Shown: piece after piece, positions 1 through 9,179 of the stretch | How positions within the stretch are numbered: position 1 is the first letter of the stretch | Layout: every line of letters starts with the position of its first letter | Source of the DNA: Acidimicrobiaceae bacterium | Lineage (GTDB): Bacteria; Actinomycetota; Acidimicrobiia; Acidimicrobiales; Poriferisodalaceae | Direction: 5' to 3' | Assembly (NCBI GenBank): GCA_002721305.1 | Contig: PBKA01000006.1 | Coordinates: 1 to 64,000, forward strand | Length of the DNA stretch: 64,000 nt | Made by a program: the position numbers and the translations under genes | Notes under the pieces: generated by a model | Told to the model about the DNA's origin: nothing | The model's input: the letters and a program-made list of their open reading frames with translations, nothing else | Databases searched by the model: none

Positions 1-1
1 A

Positions 2-709
2 GGAAGAGCGACTGCCGTTCGCTTTGCCGAACAAGGAGCAGTAGCGGTAGTCGTAGACATCGATGCAAAGGGAGCCGCTGCCACCGTCGAGCTGATCGAG
101 AAAGACGGAGGAACCGCCTGCTGGTTCGAATGCGATGTGACAGACGTCGAAGGGGTAGACAGCGTCACGAAATCAGTCATTGAACGATATGGGGCTGTAG
201 ATGTTCTGGTGACTGCGGCGGCTATTTCCGTGGGCAAGAAAATCCCCGACACACTGCCTGAAGAATGGGATCAAGTGTTCGCAGTTAATGTCAAGGGAAC
301 GTACCTATGGATGAGGGCGTGCATTCCTTTGATGACCAAAGGCACAGGGTCCATAGTGGCGCTCGCCTCGCAATTGGCAGTCTCCGGGGGACTATCGAAC
401 GCGGCGTACGTCGCATCCAAAGGCGCCATCGTGAGCCTCTGTCGCACAGCTGCTAACGATCACGCGTCGGCCGGGATTCGTATTAATTGCATTCTGCCCG
501 GGGCAACTGAAACCCCGCTTCTGGATCGGTCCTTTGCCCGCTTTGAAAATCCGACCCCCTACATAGAGCGGTCGCTGTCAAGACATCCGCTAGGTCGGTT
601 CGGGCAGCCTGAAGAAGTGGCTGAGGCAGCACTGTTTCTGGCATCGGACGAAGCCAGCTTCACGACTGGCACCGAATTGCGGGTCGATGGAGGTTGGATA
701 GGTGGCTAA
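2..709 (+). CDS. SDR family oxidoreductase, 5'-truncated by window edge
   Basis: The reading frame is open from base 2, so the ATG at 137 is internal and the true start lies outside the window; 235 residues are visible. It is a classical short-chain dehydrogenase/reductase: the second Rossmann strand ends VVVDID, whose acidic residue favours NAD(H) over NADP(H). It is followed by the active-site Asn in FAVNVKG, the Ser in ALASQ, the YVASK catalytic Tyr/Lys pair and a C-terminal GGW tail. The glycine-rich cofactor loop is mostly cut off. The usual NNAG motif reads TAAA here. Substrate cannot be told from sequence; surrounding genes suggest a catabolic hydroxy- or keto-compound. Confidence 0.9.
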   Translation, partial: GRATAVRFAEQGAVAVVVDIDAKGAAATVELIEKDGGTACWFECDVTDVEGVDSVTKSVIERYGAVDVLVTAAAISVGKKIPDTLPEEWDQVFAVNVKGTYLWMRACIPLMTKGTGSIVALASQLAVSGGLSNAAYVASKGAIVSLCRTAANDHASAGIRINCILPGATETPLLDRSFARFENPTPYIERSLSRHPLGRFGQPEEVAEAALFLASDEASFTTGTELRVDGGWIGG

Positions 710-832
710 GACCCTCCATACACACCCAATGTCGCATTACTGACCTAAAACGGGTCGTCATAGGGACGATTCAGGTCGAGAAGTGCTAGAACGGTGACCC
801 CCATTTGAACACTCGGGAAAGGTGGTCTAGAT

Positions 833-1444
833 ATGACGTATACAACGGTGCTTAGTTCGCGGGTAGCTGATCTCAACGGATTACAAACTGCTTGGAATGA
901 CTGGGCCAAGGAACACGTACTGGCTGAAAGCCAAACCGCAACGGGCGTTTCTATGACTCAGACAATGCTTGGTGGTGATCGTGCCGGTGAAGTGAACGCC
1001 TCATTCCAATGGGAATCCATTGACCAGGCGATGACGGGACTGGTGGCGATGAACCAGAGTTCCCGATTAATGGATCTGTACCAAAGCTGCGGTGTGGCCC
1101 CTCTCCGGCGCAGTATGGCAAGAGTGTTAGCGCAACGCGGAACGAGAGAAGGTCAATACACCTCGATATTGATGTGCACTGGCGACATGGCAGATGAAGC
1201 CACTGCTTCCTCCAATGCCGACACCATGTGGGACGGATTGAGCGGAGCCGCAAATGGTTACGCAGTTAACCAGGTCATAGCTGGCGGAGAATTCACAGGA
1301 ATGTATGCGCTCGTCAGTTGGACTGACTCTTTGGATGCTTTCATGGAGGCAGCTAACACCACTAATAGCTCTGCTCCGGTGCAACAGATCATGTCGAATC
1401 AGAACATCAAATTCGTCAGCCGAGGCTTGTCTCGGAGTCTGTAG
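833..1444 (+). CDS. Hypothetical protein with two tandem alpha/beta-barrel-like repeats
   Basis: A 203-residue protein that I do not recognise by family. Its two halves resemble each other. Residues about 3-100 begin YTTVLSS, contain GVSMTQTMLGG and end RRSMARVL. Residues about 107-203 begin YTSILMC, contain GYAVNQVIAGG and end VSRGLSRSL. Each half has the beta-alpha-beta-beta-alpha-beta look of small dimeric ferredoxin-like (ABM/EthD-type) domains, so this may be an internal duplication forming a pseudo-dimer. No signal peptide or membrane segment is visible. It stands alone, 123 nt after the SDR. The fold assignment is inference and no enzymatic residues can be named. Confidence 0.7.
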   Translation: MTYTTVLSSRVADLNGLQTAWNDWAKEHVLAESQTATGVSMTQTMLGGDRAGEVNASFQWESIDQAMTGLVAMNQSSRLMDLYQSCGVAPLRRSMARVLAQRGTREGQYTSILMCTGDMADEATASSNADTMWDGLSGAANGYAVNQVIAGGEFTGMYALVSWTDSLDAFMEAANTTNSSAPVQQIMSNQNIKFVSRGLSRSL

Positions 1445-1446
1445 TT

Positions 1447-1470
1447 AACCCGGTTCACCGCTATCGGGTT
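1447..1470. terminator. Possible weak terminator hairpin
   Basis: The arms AACCCG (1447-1452) and CGGGTT (1465-1470) are perfect complements around a 12-nt loop. They lie 3 nt after the stop of the plus-strand gene and just before the end of a short minus-strand reading frame, a place where a bidirectional terminator would fit. There is no run of T after it, so the call is weak. Confidence 0.25.
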
Positions 1471-1472
1471 TG

Positions 1473-1613
1473 TTACTCCTCGTCGAGTAGACCTTCGGGA
1501 TCTATTTCAATGTGCCGTCCACTGTTTGCCAAGATCGCCGCGATCCTCCGACGTTCCTCCAGTTCCTCTTCGTCGAGATCGTCATCTGGCCGCTCAGAGC
1601 CAGGCTCAGTCAC
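1473..1613 (-). CDS. Small acidic hypothetical protein (46 aa)
   Basis: A GTG-started frame of 46 codons reading on the minus strand, 47 nt downstream of the acyl-CoA dehydrogenase and in the same direction. The product is very acidic at both ends (PDDDLDEEELEE and a closing LLDEE) with a central predicted helix RRRIAAILAN. No Shine-Dalgarno sequence is clear upstream of the GTG. It fills most of an otherwise empty 216-nt gap. It could be a genuine small protein cotranscribed with the dehydrogenase, or chance. No function can be suggested. Confidence 0.35.
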   Translation of the reverse strand: MTEPGSERPDDDLDEEELEERRRIAAILANSGRHIEIDPEGLLDEE

Positions 1614-1660
1614 CGATCAACCAATCTTGGCTCACACCGCATCTAAACAAGCCGCATAGA

Positions 1661-2845
1661 TCAATCAAGTAACGAACGACTAATCACTACGTCTTGGATT
1701 TCGGTTGCTCCATCAACGTAATGGGTTAGCCGCGAAGCAGCGAGATGACGAGGTAAAGGGTGGTCTCTTCGCGCGCCGTTTGCTCCCATCACTTGCATGC
1801 ATGAAGCGATGCCACTTTCGGCGACGCGAGTCGAAAACTTTTTTGCGTGCGCTGCTTCCACTGCAGCATCACGGCCCTCTTGGAACGTGCGAGCGGCACG
1901 ATAGGTGAGAAGACGCGACGCTTCGAGATCAGTAGAGACATCTGCCAGTTTGAACCGCACACCCTGTAGATCTGCAAGACGGCCACCGAAAGCCAGACGT
2001 TCGCGAACGTAATCTGAAGCTGTGGTCAGGGCTGTTCGGAGCATCCCACAACACATAGCGCCGACCAGCACTCGTGCTAAATCGATTCCCTCCATCGCAG
2101 CGCGGAAACCTTCCCCTACGGGAACAAAGAGAGATTCTGCTGGCACCTGGCAGTTATCGAAACGGATGCTGTTGGCACCCAAACCGTGACCTCCCAACAT
2201 CTGATAGCCGGGGGTTTTGATTACGCCTGGACCATTTGCATCAATGAGGAACGTCGCTATACCTCGATGTCCAAGGGAAGAGTCTGTTTGTGCGTAAACG
2301 GAAAGAACATCAGCGTCGGTGCCGTTGGTGGCCCAGGCTTTCTCACCGTTGAGGACCCATTCTTCTCCGTCTTGTGCTGCGCTCACTGTTATGGCTGCCG
2401 CGTCGGACCCGACGTTGGGCTCGGTTAACAGGAACGCACCGAGCGAACTTCCGTTTACGAGTCCAGGCAGAACTTTGGTGCGAAGGGACCCCTCGGCGCG
2501 CCGCGCGACCGCTCCTGCCAGGTTGTTGTGGCAGACCAGGGAGAAAGCAACTGCAAAATCCACCGCAGCTATTTCTTCCAACACGCGGGCTAACCCAACG
2601 ACGCTCACCTGTTCGCCGCCATCTTCGGAAGAGACCAAAAGCCCAGTCAAACGATTCTGGCCAGCGCTCTCAAACGCTTCGGTTGCGAACCGGCGTTCTG
2701 CTTCCCAGGTCTCGGCCATAGGCGCCACCACATCTTTTGCCCAGTCGTGAGCGCGTTGGACAGCTCCAATATCGCGACCCTCTAAACCACCGTCGAGATC
2801 TAATTCCACGTTTGGAGGGTAGCTAACAGCGGCCCAGCCGTGCAT
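1661..2845 (-). CDS. Acyl-CoA dehydrogenase
   Basis: A 394-residue FAD-dependent acyl-CoA dehydrogenase of normal length. The FAD/substrate strand region shows LLTEPNVGSDAAA and WVLNGEKAWATNG; the C-terminal domain shows RLAFGGRLADLQGVRF, then QVMGANG and RLTHYVDGATEIQ. Where many family members have the catalytic Glu in a YEGT motif this protein has Asp (YVDGAT), so either Asp acts as base or the base sits in another helix as in the isovaleryl-CoA type. Expected role: alpha,beta-desaturation of an acyl-CoA with electrons passed to ETF. The chain length cannot be told. It is transcribed opposite to its upstream neighbour. Confidence 0.88.
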   Translation of the reverse strand: MHGWAAVSYPPNVELDLDGGLEGRDIGAVQRAHDWAKDVVAPMAETWEAERRFATEAFESAGQNRLTGLLVSSEDGGEQVSVVGLARVLEEIAAVDFAVAFSLVCHNNLAGAVARRAEGSLRTKVLPGLVNGSSLGAFLLTEPNVGSDAAAITVSAAQDGEEWVLNGEKAWATNGTDADVLSVYAQTDSSLGHRGIATFLIDANGPGVIKTPGYQMLGGHGLGANSIRFDNCQVPAESLFVPVGEGFRAAMEGIDLARVLVGAMCCGMLRTALTTASDYVRERLAFGGRLADLQGVRFKLADVSTDLEASRLLTYRAARTFQEGRDAAVEAAHAKKFSTRVAESGIASCMQVMGANGARRDHPLPRHLAASRLTHYVDGATEIQDVVISRSLLD

Positions 2846-2935
2846 TGAGCGTTCTCAATCAGGGTTCTGGTTCGTTAGGGGAATTCAGCTAACTATCGCC
2901 ATCGGAACTGCGGCCGATGAGTGTTGGATAGATGG

Positions 2936-3319
2936 CTAAGACTCTTGCTCTGTATAGAACTTTGCTTCAACATCGAACTTGTTGGGTTTGAGAAAGAACC
3001 CCAAAATTACTGCACCATCGACACTTCGAGCCTCGTGTCTGTTCCCGGCCGGCCGCCAGATGTAATGACCCGGCAGAGCCTTCCCTTCAGCGTCTTCGAA
3101 AGACCCCGAAATCACCCAAGTTTGTTCGATGTCGGTGTGTTCGTGTTTAGGAACTACGGCACCGGGTTCGAGCTTGAACAGGATCGTAGATCGGCCAGAT
3201 TCCGGATCAGACCAGAGAACCTTGTGTTGAATGCCAGGGAAATCTGAAGTGCTCCATTCCATGTCTTCGGGATCGATGTACACAGACTTCAATTCAGGTG
3301 GATTTCTGATGACTTCCAT
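2936..3319 (-). CDS. Cupin domain protein
   Basis: A single-domain cupin of 127 residues. Motif 1 is visible as GAVVPKHEHTDIEQTWVISG, giving the metal ligands H-x-H and the following Glu, and motif 2 as PAGNRHEA with the fourth histidine. This pattern is that of ChrR-type anti-sigma cupins and of dihydroxyacetophenone-dioxygenase-like cupins. A metal site is therefore expected, but whether it is an enzyme, a binding protein or a sensor is open. No sigma factor lies next to it, which argues against an anti-sigma role. It is divergent from the methyltransferase that follows. Confidence 0.8.
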   Translation of the reverse strand: MEVIRNPPELKSVYIDPEDMEWSTSDFPGIQHKVLWSDPESGRSTILFKLEPGAVVPKHEHTDIEQTWVISGSFEDAEGKALPGHYIWRPAGNRHEARSVDGAVILGFFLKPNKFDVEAKFYTEQES

Positions 3320-3400
3320 TCTTTGCCCCCTCCAGCGCTCTAGAGTTCAACACAAATACTTGGGTCGTGTGCGACCGTGTGCCCTGGGGTTGTGATTGTG

Positions 3401-4183
3401 ATGAGTTGGAAAGATGTAGACAAAGGTTGGGGTGACCAAGCAAAGGTTTGGGCATCAATTATGGAACCTCGCTGGTGGCCGGAATTCGATGCGGTTCTCA
3501 GAGCCACTGATGTTGGCGAAGCTACCCAATACTTGGATATAGCGTGTGGCTCTGGCCTGATGGTGAACATGGCATCCAGACGTGGTGCTCAGGCTCATGG
3601 ACTAGATGCTTCGGATCGACTACTTGCTCTGGCGAGGCGACGTACCCCAACGGCTGATATTCAGCACGGAGATATGAACGACCTACCGTGGGAAGAGGGA
3701 ACTTTCGATGTAGCGACCAGTTGTCGCGGAATTTGGGGACCCAACCAGGATGCCGTTCATGAAGCAGCGCGGGTGTTGAAGCCCGGTGGTTGTTTGGGAC
3801 TCAGTTTTTTTGCTGCTGGTCGTGAGAGCAATCAAATCGGGAAAGCCTTCCATGCAATTCGCCGTGTCTCAGAACACGAAATCGAATGGTCCCAGCAACT
3901 GGGACAAATCGGGCAGACAGGTCGGGCCGAGGAAATGTGCGAGACGGCAGGCCTTATTCCTGGCGAAAGACAGTCATTAGAGTTCGACCTTGAGGGCGCC
4001 GACATCGAACATGAGGTGAAAGCCTGGATGTCCGCGGGGCCAGCCTGGATGGCGATCCAAGAACGCGGCGCCGAAGACGTCGAACACTCATTGCGCACCG
4101 AGCTAGCAGAGCTCGAAGAAGAAGGCATCGGCGTTCGAACCCAGGTGATCATTGAATTTGTTGTGGCCCAAAAACCGTCCTGA
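3401..4183 (+). CDS. Class I SAM-dependent methyltransferase
   Basis: About 260 residues when begun at the ATG at 3401; an in-frame ATG at 3377 would add eight residues. I prefer 3401 because MSWKD is the more usual beginning and a GGGG stretch lies upstream. The SAM-binding motif I is LDIACGSG near residue 50, the acidic residue ending strand 2 is HGLDAS, motif II lies in HGDMNDLPWEEGTFD, and motif III in AARVLKPGG. The C-terminal half is rich in acidic helices. It resembles UbiE/COQ5-type small-molecule methyltransferases. The substrate is not deducible. Confidence 0.82.
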   Translation: MSWKDVDKGWGDQAKVWASIMEPRWWPEFDAVLRATDVGEATQYLDIACGSGLMVNMASRRGAQAHGLDASDRLLALARRRTPTADIQHGDMNDLPWEEGTFDVATSCRGIWGPNQDAVHEAARVLKPGGCLGLSFFAAGRESNQIGKAFHAIRRVSEHEIEWSQQLGQIGQTGRAEEMCETAGLIPGERQSLEFDLEGADIEHEVKAWMSAGPAWMAIQERGAEDVEHSLRTELAELEEEGIGVRTQVIIEFVVAQKPS

Positions 4184-4264
4184 ATTGTTCAGGAATTGGA
4201 CTGCCAGTTCCGACGCCGCTAACAGCCGGATGACCCGCAACCAAAAAATAGCTAGCGTTCTGGA

Positions 4265-4630
4265 ATGAGCGAAGTTATTGAGGAACTAGAACAGCGTCGT
4301 TGGCAAGCGATGATTGAAGCAGATTTGGCGACCTTGGATCGCCTGCTTCATCCCAACCTCAGATACACCCATTCAACCGCTGCCGTGGATTCGAAGGAGT
4401 CCTATATGGCAGCTATCGATGCCGGTGTTTTTGATTATCGAGAGGTAAACGCCAGCGAAGTTGAGATCCAAACCTTTGAGGATCTAGCGTTGGTGAACGG
4501 AACCGCTGAGATAACTGTCGTTGCTCGCGGCAAGGAATTCTTGCTACGAAGTCGCTACACCTGTGTTTGGGTGAACCAAAGCGATGAATGGAAATTCCTT
4601 GCCTGGCAAAACACGCCGATACCCGGATAA
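4265..4630 (+). CDS. NTF2-like (DUF4440-type) protein
   Basis: A 121-residue protein with the cone-shaped NTF2-like fold pattern: an N-terminal helix (EELEQRRWQAMIEADLATLD), the LLHPNLRYTHS turn, a middle SKESYMAAI helix and a closing beta sheet with a VWVNQSDEWKFLAWQ tail. Such proteins act as small isomerases, hydratases or ligand-binding domains. The active-site residues are not distinctive enough to choose. It starts 81 nt after the methyltransferase and precedes the APH-family kinase in the same direction, so it may belong to one transcript. Confidence 0.78.
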   Translation: MSEVIEELEQRRWQAMIEADLATLDRLLHPNLRYTHSTAAVDSKESYMAAIDAGVFDYREVNASEVEIQTFEDLALVNGTAEITVVARGKEFLLRSRYTCVWVNQSDEWKFLAWQNTPIPG

Positions 4631-4755
4631 ATGTTTCTCATGAAAGTTATTCAGTCGAGGGTTCAGCAAAAAAGAAGATCACAAAGCTCCGACGCTCAAA
4701 GGGTCGCCAAGTTCGCGTATGGTCGTATGACAGTCTCAGATCAAATGGGGAACAC

Positions 4756-5805
4756 ATGAGTGAGGGCGCTGAGATCGTCGGCTATGACGTTGCAGCCGTC
4801 GAAAAGTGGATCAATGAAAACACAGAAGGGCTGGAACCACCCTTTGGGTGGACCCGTCTAGAAGGCGGTCACAGCAACCTCACCTACGCTCTGAGAGACC
4901 AGAACGGTCGTACTGCTGTTGTTCGTCGCCCTCCAATGGGGGAGTTGTTGCCGAAGGCCCATGACATGGGACGCGAGTTTTCTATCATCAGCGGTCTGGG
5001 GCCCACCGCAGTTCCCGTACCAGTTGCGTACGGGTATTGCGAAAGTCCAGACGTTACGGGAGCCCACTTTTATGTAATGAGTCAAGTTGATGGCAAGGCG
5101 CTCTTTGAACTTGAGGATGCTCACGAATACCTAGATGTGAATGCCAGAGCCAACGTGGGTCTTTCGTTTATGGATGTATTGGCAGCGCTTCATTCCGTAG
5201 ACCCTGACGAGGTGGGCTTAGGTGATCTAGGAAAGAAAGAAGATTACGTGGGTAGACAAATTCGAACCTGGTATCGAAGCTGGCAGGCGTCGGCTGAAGG
5301 TGCGGCGTATGACGACCCTGACCTACACGAGTTACACAGCTTTCTCGAAGCGAGGCGTCCGGAACAAGGACCAGCGCGTGTAGTTCACGGCGACTATGGC
5401 TTACACAACTGTCTCGTAGACGAAAACGGCCAGATAACAGCGGTCTTAGATTGGGAAATTTCGACACTCGGCGATCCGATGGCTGACTTCGCGTACGCCT
5501 TGAACACTTGGGCAGAACCGGCGGATGAACTAGTTAACAAAGAAAATTCTCCAACGTTGGCTGAAGGTTTCCTCGGACGCTCGGAACTCATCGAACGCTA
5601 TGAATCAAAGACCCGGTGCGATCTAAGTAATCTTCCGTACTACCTCAGCTTCAATCACTTTAAGACTGCATGCATTGTTCACGGCGTTTATGCCCGCTAC
5701 ATGCAGGGACAGAAGTCCACTGAAGGAGTTGACCTCGACTACTACAGAACTCGGATAGGAGTATCGATCGAGTTAAGCAAGCAAGCTGCTGCGGACCTTA
5801 GCTGA
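4756..5805 (+). CDS. Phosphotransferase family protein (APH/ACAD10-like kinase)
   Basis: A 349-residue aminoglycoside-phosphotransferase-fold protein. The ATG at 4756 follows a GGGG stretch at a suitable distance and gives the normal family length; the frame stays open 56 codons further upstream but that stretch is basic and unlike the family. Visible are the nucleotide loop GGHSNLTYAL, the Brenner-type catalytic loop HGDYGLHNCL and the metal-binding VLDWEISTLGDP. Relatives in actinobacteria and the ACAD10/11 kinase domains phosphorylate hydroxy-acyl groups on the way to beta-oxidation, which would suit this acyl-CoA-rich region. Antibiotic resistance is less likely. Confidence 0.87.
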   Translation: MSEGAEIVGYDVAAVEKWINENTEGLEPPFGWTRLEGGHSNLTYALRDQNGRTAVVRRPPMGELLPKAHDMGREFSIISGLGPTAVPVPVAYGYCESPDVTGAHFYVMSQVDGKALFELEDAHEYLDVNARANVGLSFMDVLAALHSVDPDEVGLGDLGKKEDYVGRQIRTWYRSWQASAEGAAYDDPDLHELHSFLEARRPEQGPARVVHGDYGLHNCLVDENGQITAVLDWEISTLGDPMADFAYALNTWAEPADELVNKENSPTLAEGFLGRSELIERYESKTRCDLSNLPYYLSFNHFKTACIVHGVYARYMQGQKSTEGVDLDYYRTRIGVSIELSKQAAADLS

Positions 5806-5807
5806 GG
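5804..5807 (+). promoter_or_regulatory. Ribosome binding site supporting the TTG start of ung
   Basis: GAGG overlaps the TGA stop codon of the upstream kinase gene (5803-5805) and lies 8 nt before a TTG codon at 5816. It is the reason for accepting the TTG start and suggests translational coupling of the two genes. Confidence 0.6.
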
Positions 5808-5815
5808 ATCCGAAT

Positions 5816-6481
5816 TTGCGAACGGATTGGAATCCTCTGTTACGACAGCAATTTGCTGAGCCGTATTGGGCACAGCTCCAAGGATTCGTGCAACACGAAC
5901 GGGAGACAACTGAGGTCTATCCACCAGATGACGACGTCTACGTAGCCCTGCACCTCACTTCGTTCGCTGAGGTCAAAGTGCTAATTCTCGGGCAGGACCC
6001 ATACCACGGTGAAGGGCAAGCCCATGGTTTGTGTTTCTCTGTTCGCCACGGGATTGAGATCCCACCATCCTTACAAAACATCTACAAGGAAATGCATTCA
6101 GACTTAGGTGTTGTGCCGCCGAACCATGGGAATCTTGAAGGATGGGCGAGGCAAGGGGTGCTGCTCCTTAACGCGGTATTGACGGTTCGAGCAAGAAACG
6201 CAGGATCCCATCGAAACAGAGGTTGGGAAAGCTTCACAGATGAAATCATCCGCGTCGTTAACAGCAAAGAAGACCGAGTGGTGTTCATTTTGTGGGGAGC
6301 GTTTGCTCAGAAGAAAAAGATGCTTATCGATGCCTCTCAGCACGTTGTCATTGAAGCGCCGCACCCTTCCCCACTTAGCGCGCATAGAGGCTTTTTCGGT
6401 AGCCGCCCGTTTTCTCGGACTAACGCAGCTTTGGTCGAAGCAGGAATAGATCCCGTCGATTGGGCCCTACCTCATAACTGA
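5816..6481 (+). CDS. ung: Uracil-DNA glycosylase, family 1
   Basis: A 221-residue protein carrying both diagnostic motifs of family 1 uracil-DNA glycosylase: GQDPYHG at residues 59-65 with the catalytic Asp, and HPSPLS in the minor-groove loop near residue 183. PPSLQNIYKE and GVLLLNAVLTV are also typical. It removes uracil from DNA to start base-excision repair. The start is a TTG with a GAGG sequence overlapping the previous stop codon. Its 3' end overlaps the end of the convergent gene by 10 nt. No uracil-DNA glycosylase inhibitor or phage gene is nearby, so this looks like the housekeeping copy. Confidence 0.97.
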   Translation: MRTDWNPLLRQQFAEPYWAQLQGFVQHERETTEVYPPDDDVYVALHLTSFAEVKVLILGQDPYHGEGQAHGLCFSVRHGIEIPPSLQNIYKEMHSDLGVVPPNHGNLEGWARQGVLLLNAVLTVRARNAGSHRNRGWESFTDEIIRVVNSKEDRVVFILWGAFAQKKKMLIDASQHVVIEAPHPSPLSAHRGFFGSRPFSRTNAALVEAGIDPVDWALPHN

Positions 6482-7302
6482 TTTTGAGTTAAATGAGGTT
6501 CAAATCCGTTGCGAGTCTCAACCCATTCGATCTGGGTCAAGGTAACGCAGTCCGTTTTCTCAGAAACACTGATAGTAAAGCATCCCCGGTGAACCGAAAC
6601 CCCGCGAGCCCAGACTTCGCTAAGCCAACGGGGATGCAACAACATTTCGATGCGGCTATTCCGGCCTGAGATCTTGCCCTTGACTGTGGGTTCCCTAGAT
6701 AAGTCAACATGGCAGACGAAAGGCAGCAAAGCCGGATTAGGGATGGCGGGTCTCTGATGGCTGAGGGCCCGCACGAATGACCGGCGCGCTCTAAGTTTGG
6801 TCGCATCTGAAAGATGACGACTCACAGCAGGTGCGAAGTCCCATCCGCGTTGGTGACCCTCATCAACCACCGTTGCCATTGCCCTATCAAGAAAGTCATG
6901 AGGCAATGTGGTGACGACTTCGCCCATCTTCATGGCGCGATCTCGGGGAAGGTCATAGAGAAAATCTTGAACTCCTTCAGAACGGAATCGCTCGAGAGCT
7001 GTTTTGAGCCACCAGCGCCGCTGATGGTCTGCCTCGTGCCAAGGGGCCCATTCTTCGACGAAACCCCCATCGGAAACTGCCAATTCCCACAATTCGAATA
7101 TCTCTAAGCACCGAGGTTTAGGTCCACCGAGCGCTACGAGCGTTTTCTCTGCACGAATGTCAGGGTGGTGTATGAGTTGGAGCTCACCAGTGGACCAAGT
7201 AATGGTGTGCCGTTGTCCTTCGCAATCTACATCGAAGCTCGCGTCAACTGCGTGGTCATACCAGGGCACTGTTCTTACCGAGAACCTTTGAAAGAAGCAC
7301 AA
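6472..7302 (-). CDS. Hypothetical protein (276 aa)
   Basis: I do not recognise this protein. It is rich in Trp and His (TITWSTGELQLIHHPDI, EEWAPWHEADHQRRWW), and ends in a beta-rich part (SRIEMLLHPRWLSEVWARG, then ISVSEKTDCVTLTQIEWVE). There is no signal peptide or membrane helix. The pattern HHPD near residue 45 and LGGPKPRCLEIFELW look conserved-like rather than random, and codon use is like the neighbours, so it is probably a real gene. Its end overlaps the end of ung tail to tail. The start could lie a few codons further in. Confidence 0.6.
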   Translation of the reverse strand: MCFFQRFSVRTVPWYDHAVDASFDVDCEGQRHTITWSTGELQLIHHPDIRAEKTLVALGGPKPRCLEIFELWELAVSDGGFVEEWAPWHEADHQRRWWLKTALERFRSEGVQDFLYDLPRDRAMKMGEVVTTLPHDFLDRAMATVVDEGHQRGWDFAPAVSRHLSDATKLRARRSFVRALSHQRPAIPNPALLPFVCHVDLSREPTVKGKISGRNSRIEMLLHPRWLSEVWARGVSVHRGCFTISVSEKTDCVTLTQIEWVETRNGFEPHLTQNQL

Positions 7303-7463
7303 TTTTGGCCGTCAAACCGCACGGTAACGAAGCTAGTCATCCCAACACTTCGTCGTTCGACTTCCCTGCACGTTTCCCTGGTCAGGTTTGGCTCCGGCCC
7401 ACGGATGCCTGTGTAGACGCTAATTCGAATCTGTCGCCACAATGGTGGCTACGCTTTCGGGTG

Positions 7464-9173
7464 ATGCATGACTTAGTGGTACGAAACGCTCGAATTGTCG
7501 ATGGAAGCGGAACCCCTGAATTTGTCGGGGATCTAGCCGTTTCCGAAGGGCTTGTGACAACAGTTGGCAATGTCGAAGGCGCAAGTCACAGGGAAGTTGA
7601 TGCCGACGGTCAACTCCTTTTACCGGGGTGGGTGGACATCCACACTCATTACGATGGGCAAGCGACTTGGGACCCGGAGATGACGCCATCGTCGTGGCAT
7701 GGAGTTACGACAGCAGTATTTGGTAACTGCGGTGTGGGTTTCGCGCCGGTTCGACCAGGGAGCGAAGAATTCCTGATCAATTTGATGGAGGGCGTCGAGG
7801 ATATTCCGGGAACAGTTCTTGCTGAGGGAATCGATTTCTCATGGCAAAGTTATCCCGAATACCTCGATGTCTTAGAGAGCATGCCTCGTGTCATGGACGT
7901 AGGAAGTCAGATCCCACATGGGGCTCTCCGGTTTTTTGTCATGGGCGACCGAGGTGCAGATCACCTTGAGGTGCCTACGTCCGAAGAACTCTCACAATTG
8001 GAGCATTTGATAGGCGAAGCGCTAGAAGCTGGGGCGCTTGGATTCAGCACCAGTCGAACCACCAAACACAAGGCGGCTGACGGTCGGTTGACACCATCCT
8101 TGAGCGCCGGAGACCCAGAGTTGACCGCAATTGCCAATGCTATGCGCGACGCCGCAGCGGGAGTTCTACAGGTCAACAGTGATTTTGGCCCAGGCGAATT
8201 CGAGGCTCTGCAAGGAGCGGCTGAAATTTCTGGGAGGCCTTTGTCTGCCCTAATCATTCAAGTTGACCAGTCTCCGGATCTCTGGAGGCAGACGTTAAAG
8301 CAAATAGGCAATGCGAACGCCAAGGGAATTCGGGCTACGGGCCAAGTCGGCTGTCGGCCCATCGGAGTTTTGCTCGGGCTTGACGCGACTGTTAATCCCT
8401 TTGGGAACCATCCTGCGTACAAAGCCATTTCGCACCTCCCGATCGGTGAGCGAGCAGCATTGTTGCGCGATGACCGAGAGTTACGGAGGGAACTAATAGA
8501 CCAGCGTCCAGCAGATGGCTTTAGCGAGTGGATGAATTATGCATTAACGCGCGCGTTTGAATTGGGCCCTGATCTGAACTACGAACCTGAACCCGAGACC
8601 TCAGTAGCGCTTCGAGCCACAACAATGGGGGTTAGTCCATGGGAGTTGGCCCTTGATCTCTTGGCTAGCGGAACTGGCGAAACACTCTTGCTGTATCCAT
8701 TTGAAAATTACAGTTCCGGCTCATTAAACGAAGTATTCGAAATGCTTACCGACCCACACACCATTTGTGGAGTTGGAGACGCAGGCGCTCATGTCGGAAC
8801 GATTTGTGATGCTTCCTATCCCACCTATTTACTTACTCACTGGGGACGTGACAGGACCCGCGGAGATCGTCTTCCCCTAGAATTCTTAGTCAACAAGCAA
8901 ACCCGTCGAACAGCTGAGACCTACGGATTATTCGACAGAGGACTGTTAAGGCCGGGCTATAAAGCTGATTTCAACATTGTTGATTTCGAACGTCTTTCCG
9001 TTGGATCGCCCGAATTGATTTACGATTTACCAGCTGGCGGAAAGCGCCTAGTTCAAAGACCCGAAGGCTACAGCAACACGTTTGTCTCTGGCGTAGAGGT
9101 CGCTAACGGGGGTGAGGCCACAGGAGAGCGCCCGGGGCGACTAATACGAGGCGCTCAGAACGGCCCGAGGTAA
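7464..9173 (+). CDS. N-acyl-D-amino-acid deacylase-like amidohydrolase
   Basis: 569 residues from the ATG at 7464 (a GTG directly before it is also possible); the open frame reaches 53 codons further upstream without family likeness. The N-terminus [13 protein letters not shown] and the metal site [15 protein letters not shown] are hallmarks of the D-aminoacylase/dihydroorotase-like branch. Further support comes from [25 protein letters not shown], and GDAGAHVG near the C-terminus with the conserved catalytic Asp. It would hydrolyse an N-acyl or cyclic amide bond using one or two zinc ions. A close paralog lies at 52512-54236. It is followed after 6 nt by a CoA-transferase, which hints that the released acid is activated to its CoA ester. 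Confidence 0.88.
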   Translation: MHDLVVRNARIVDGSGTPEFVGDLAVSEGLVTTVGNVEGASHREVDADGQLLLPGWVDIHTHYDGQATWDPEMTPSSWHGVTTAVFGNCGVGFAPVRPGSEEFLINLMEGVEDIPGTVLAEGIDFSWQSYPEYLDVLESMPRVMDVGSQIPHGALRFFVMGDRGADHLEVPTSEELSQLEHLIGEALEAGALGFSTSRTTKHKAADGRLTPSLSAGDPELTAIANAMRDAAAGVLQVNSDFGPGEFEALQGAAEISGRPLSALIIQVDQSPDLWRQTLKQIGNANAKGIRATGQVGCRPIGVLLGLDATVNPFGNHPAYKAISHLPIGERAALLRDDRELRRELIDQRPADGFSEWMNYALTRAFELGPDLNYEPEPETSVALRATTMGVSPWELALDLLASGTGETLLLYPFENYSSGSLNEVFEMLTDPHTICGVGDAGAHVGTICDASYPTYLLTHWGRDRTRGDRLPLEFLVNKQTRRTAETYGLFDRGLLRPGYKADFNIVDFERLSVGSPELIYDLPAGGKRLVQRPEGYSNTFVSGVEVANGGEATGERPGRLIRGAQNGPR

Positions 9174-9179
9174 AGGCAA

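Noticed and set aside
2319-2750. Plus-strand open frame of 143 codons inside the acyl-CoA dehydrogenase
   Set aside because: It is antisense to a clear gene, has low-complexity composition and no recognisable motif; treated as a shadow frame. The same holds for the other long antisense frames.
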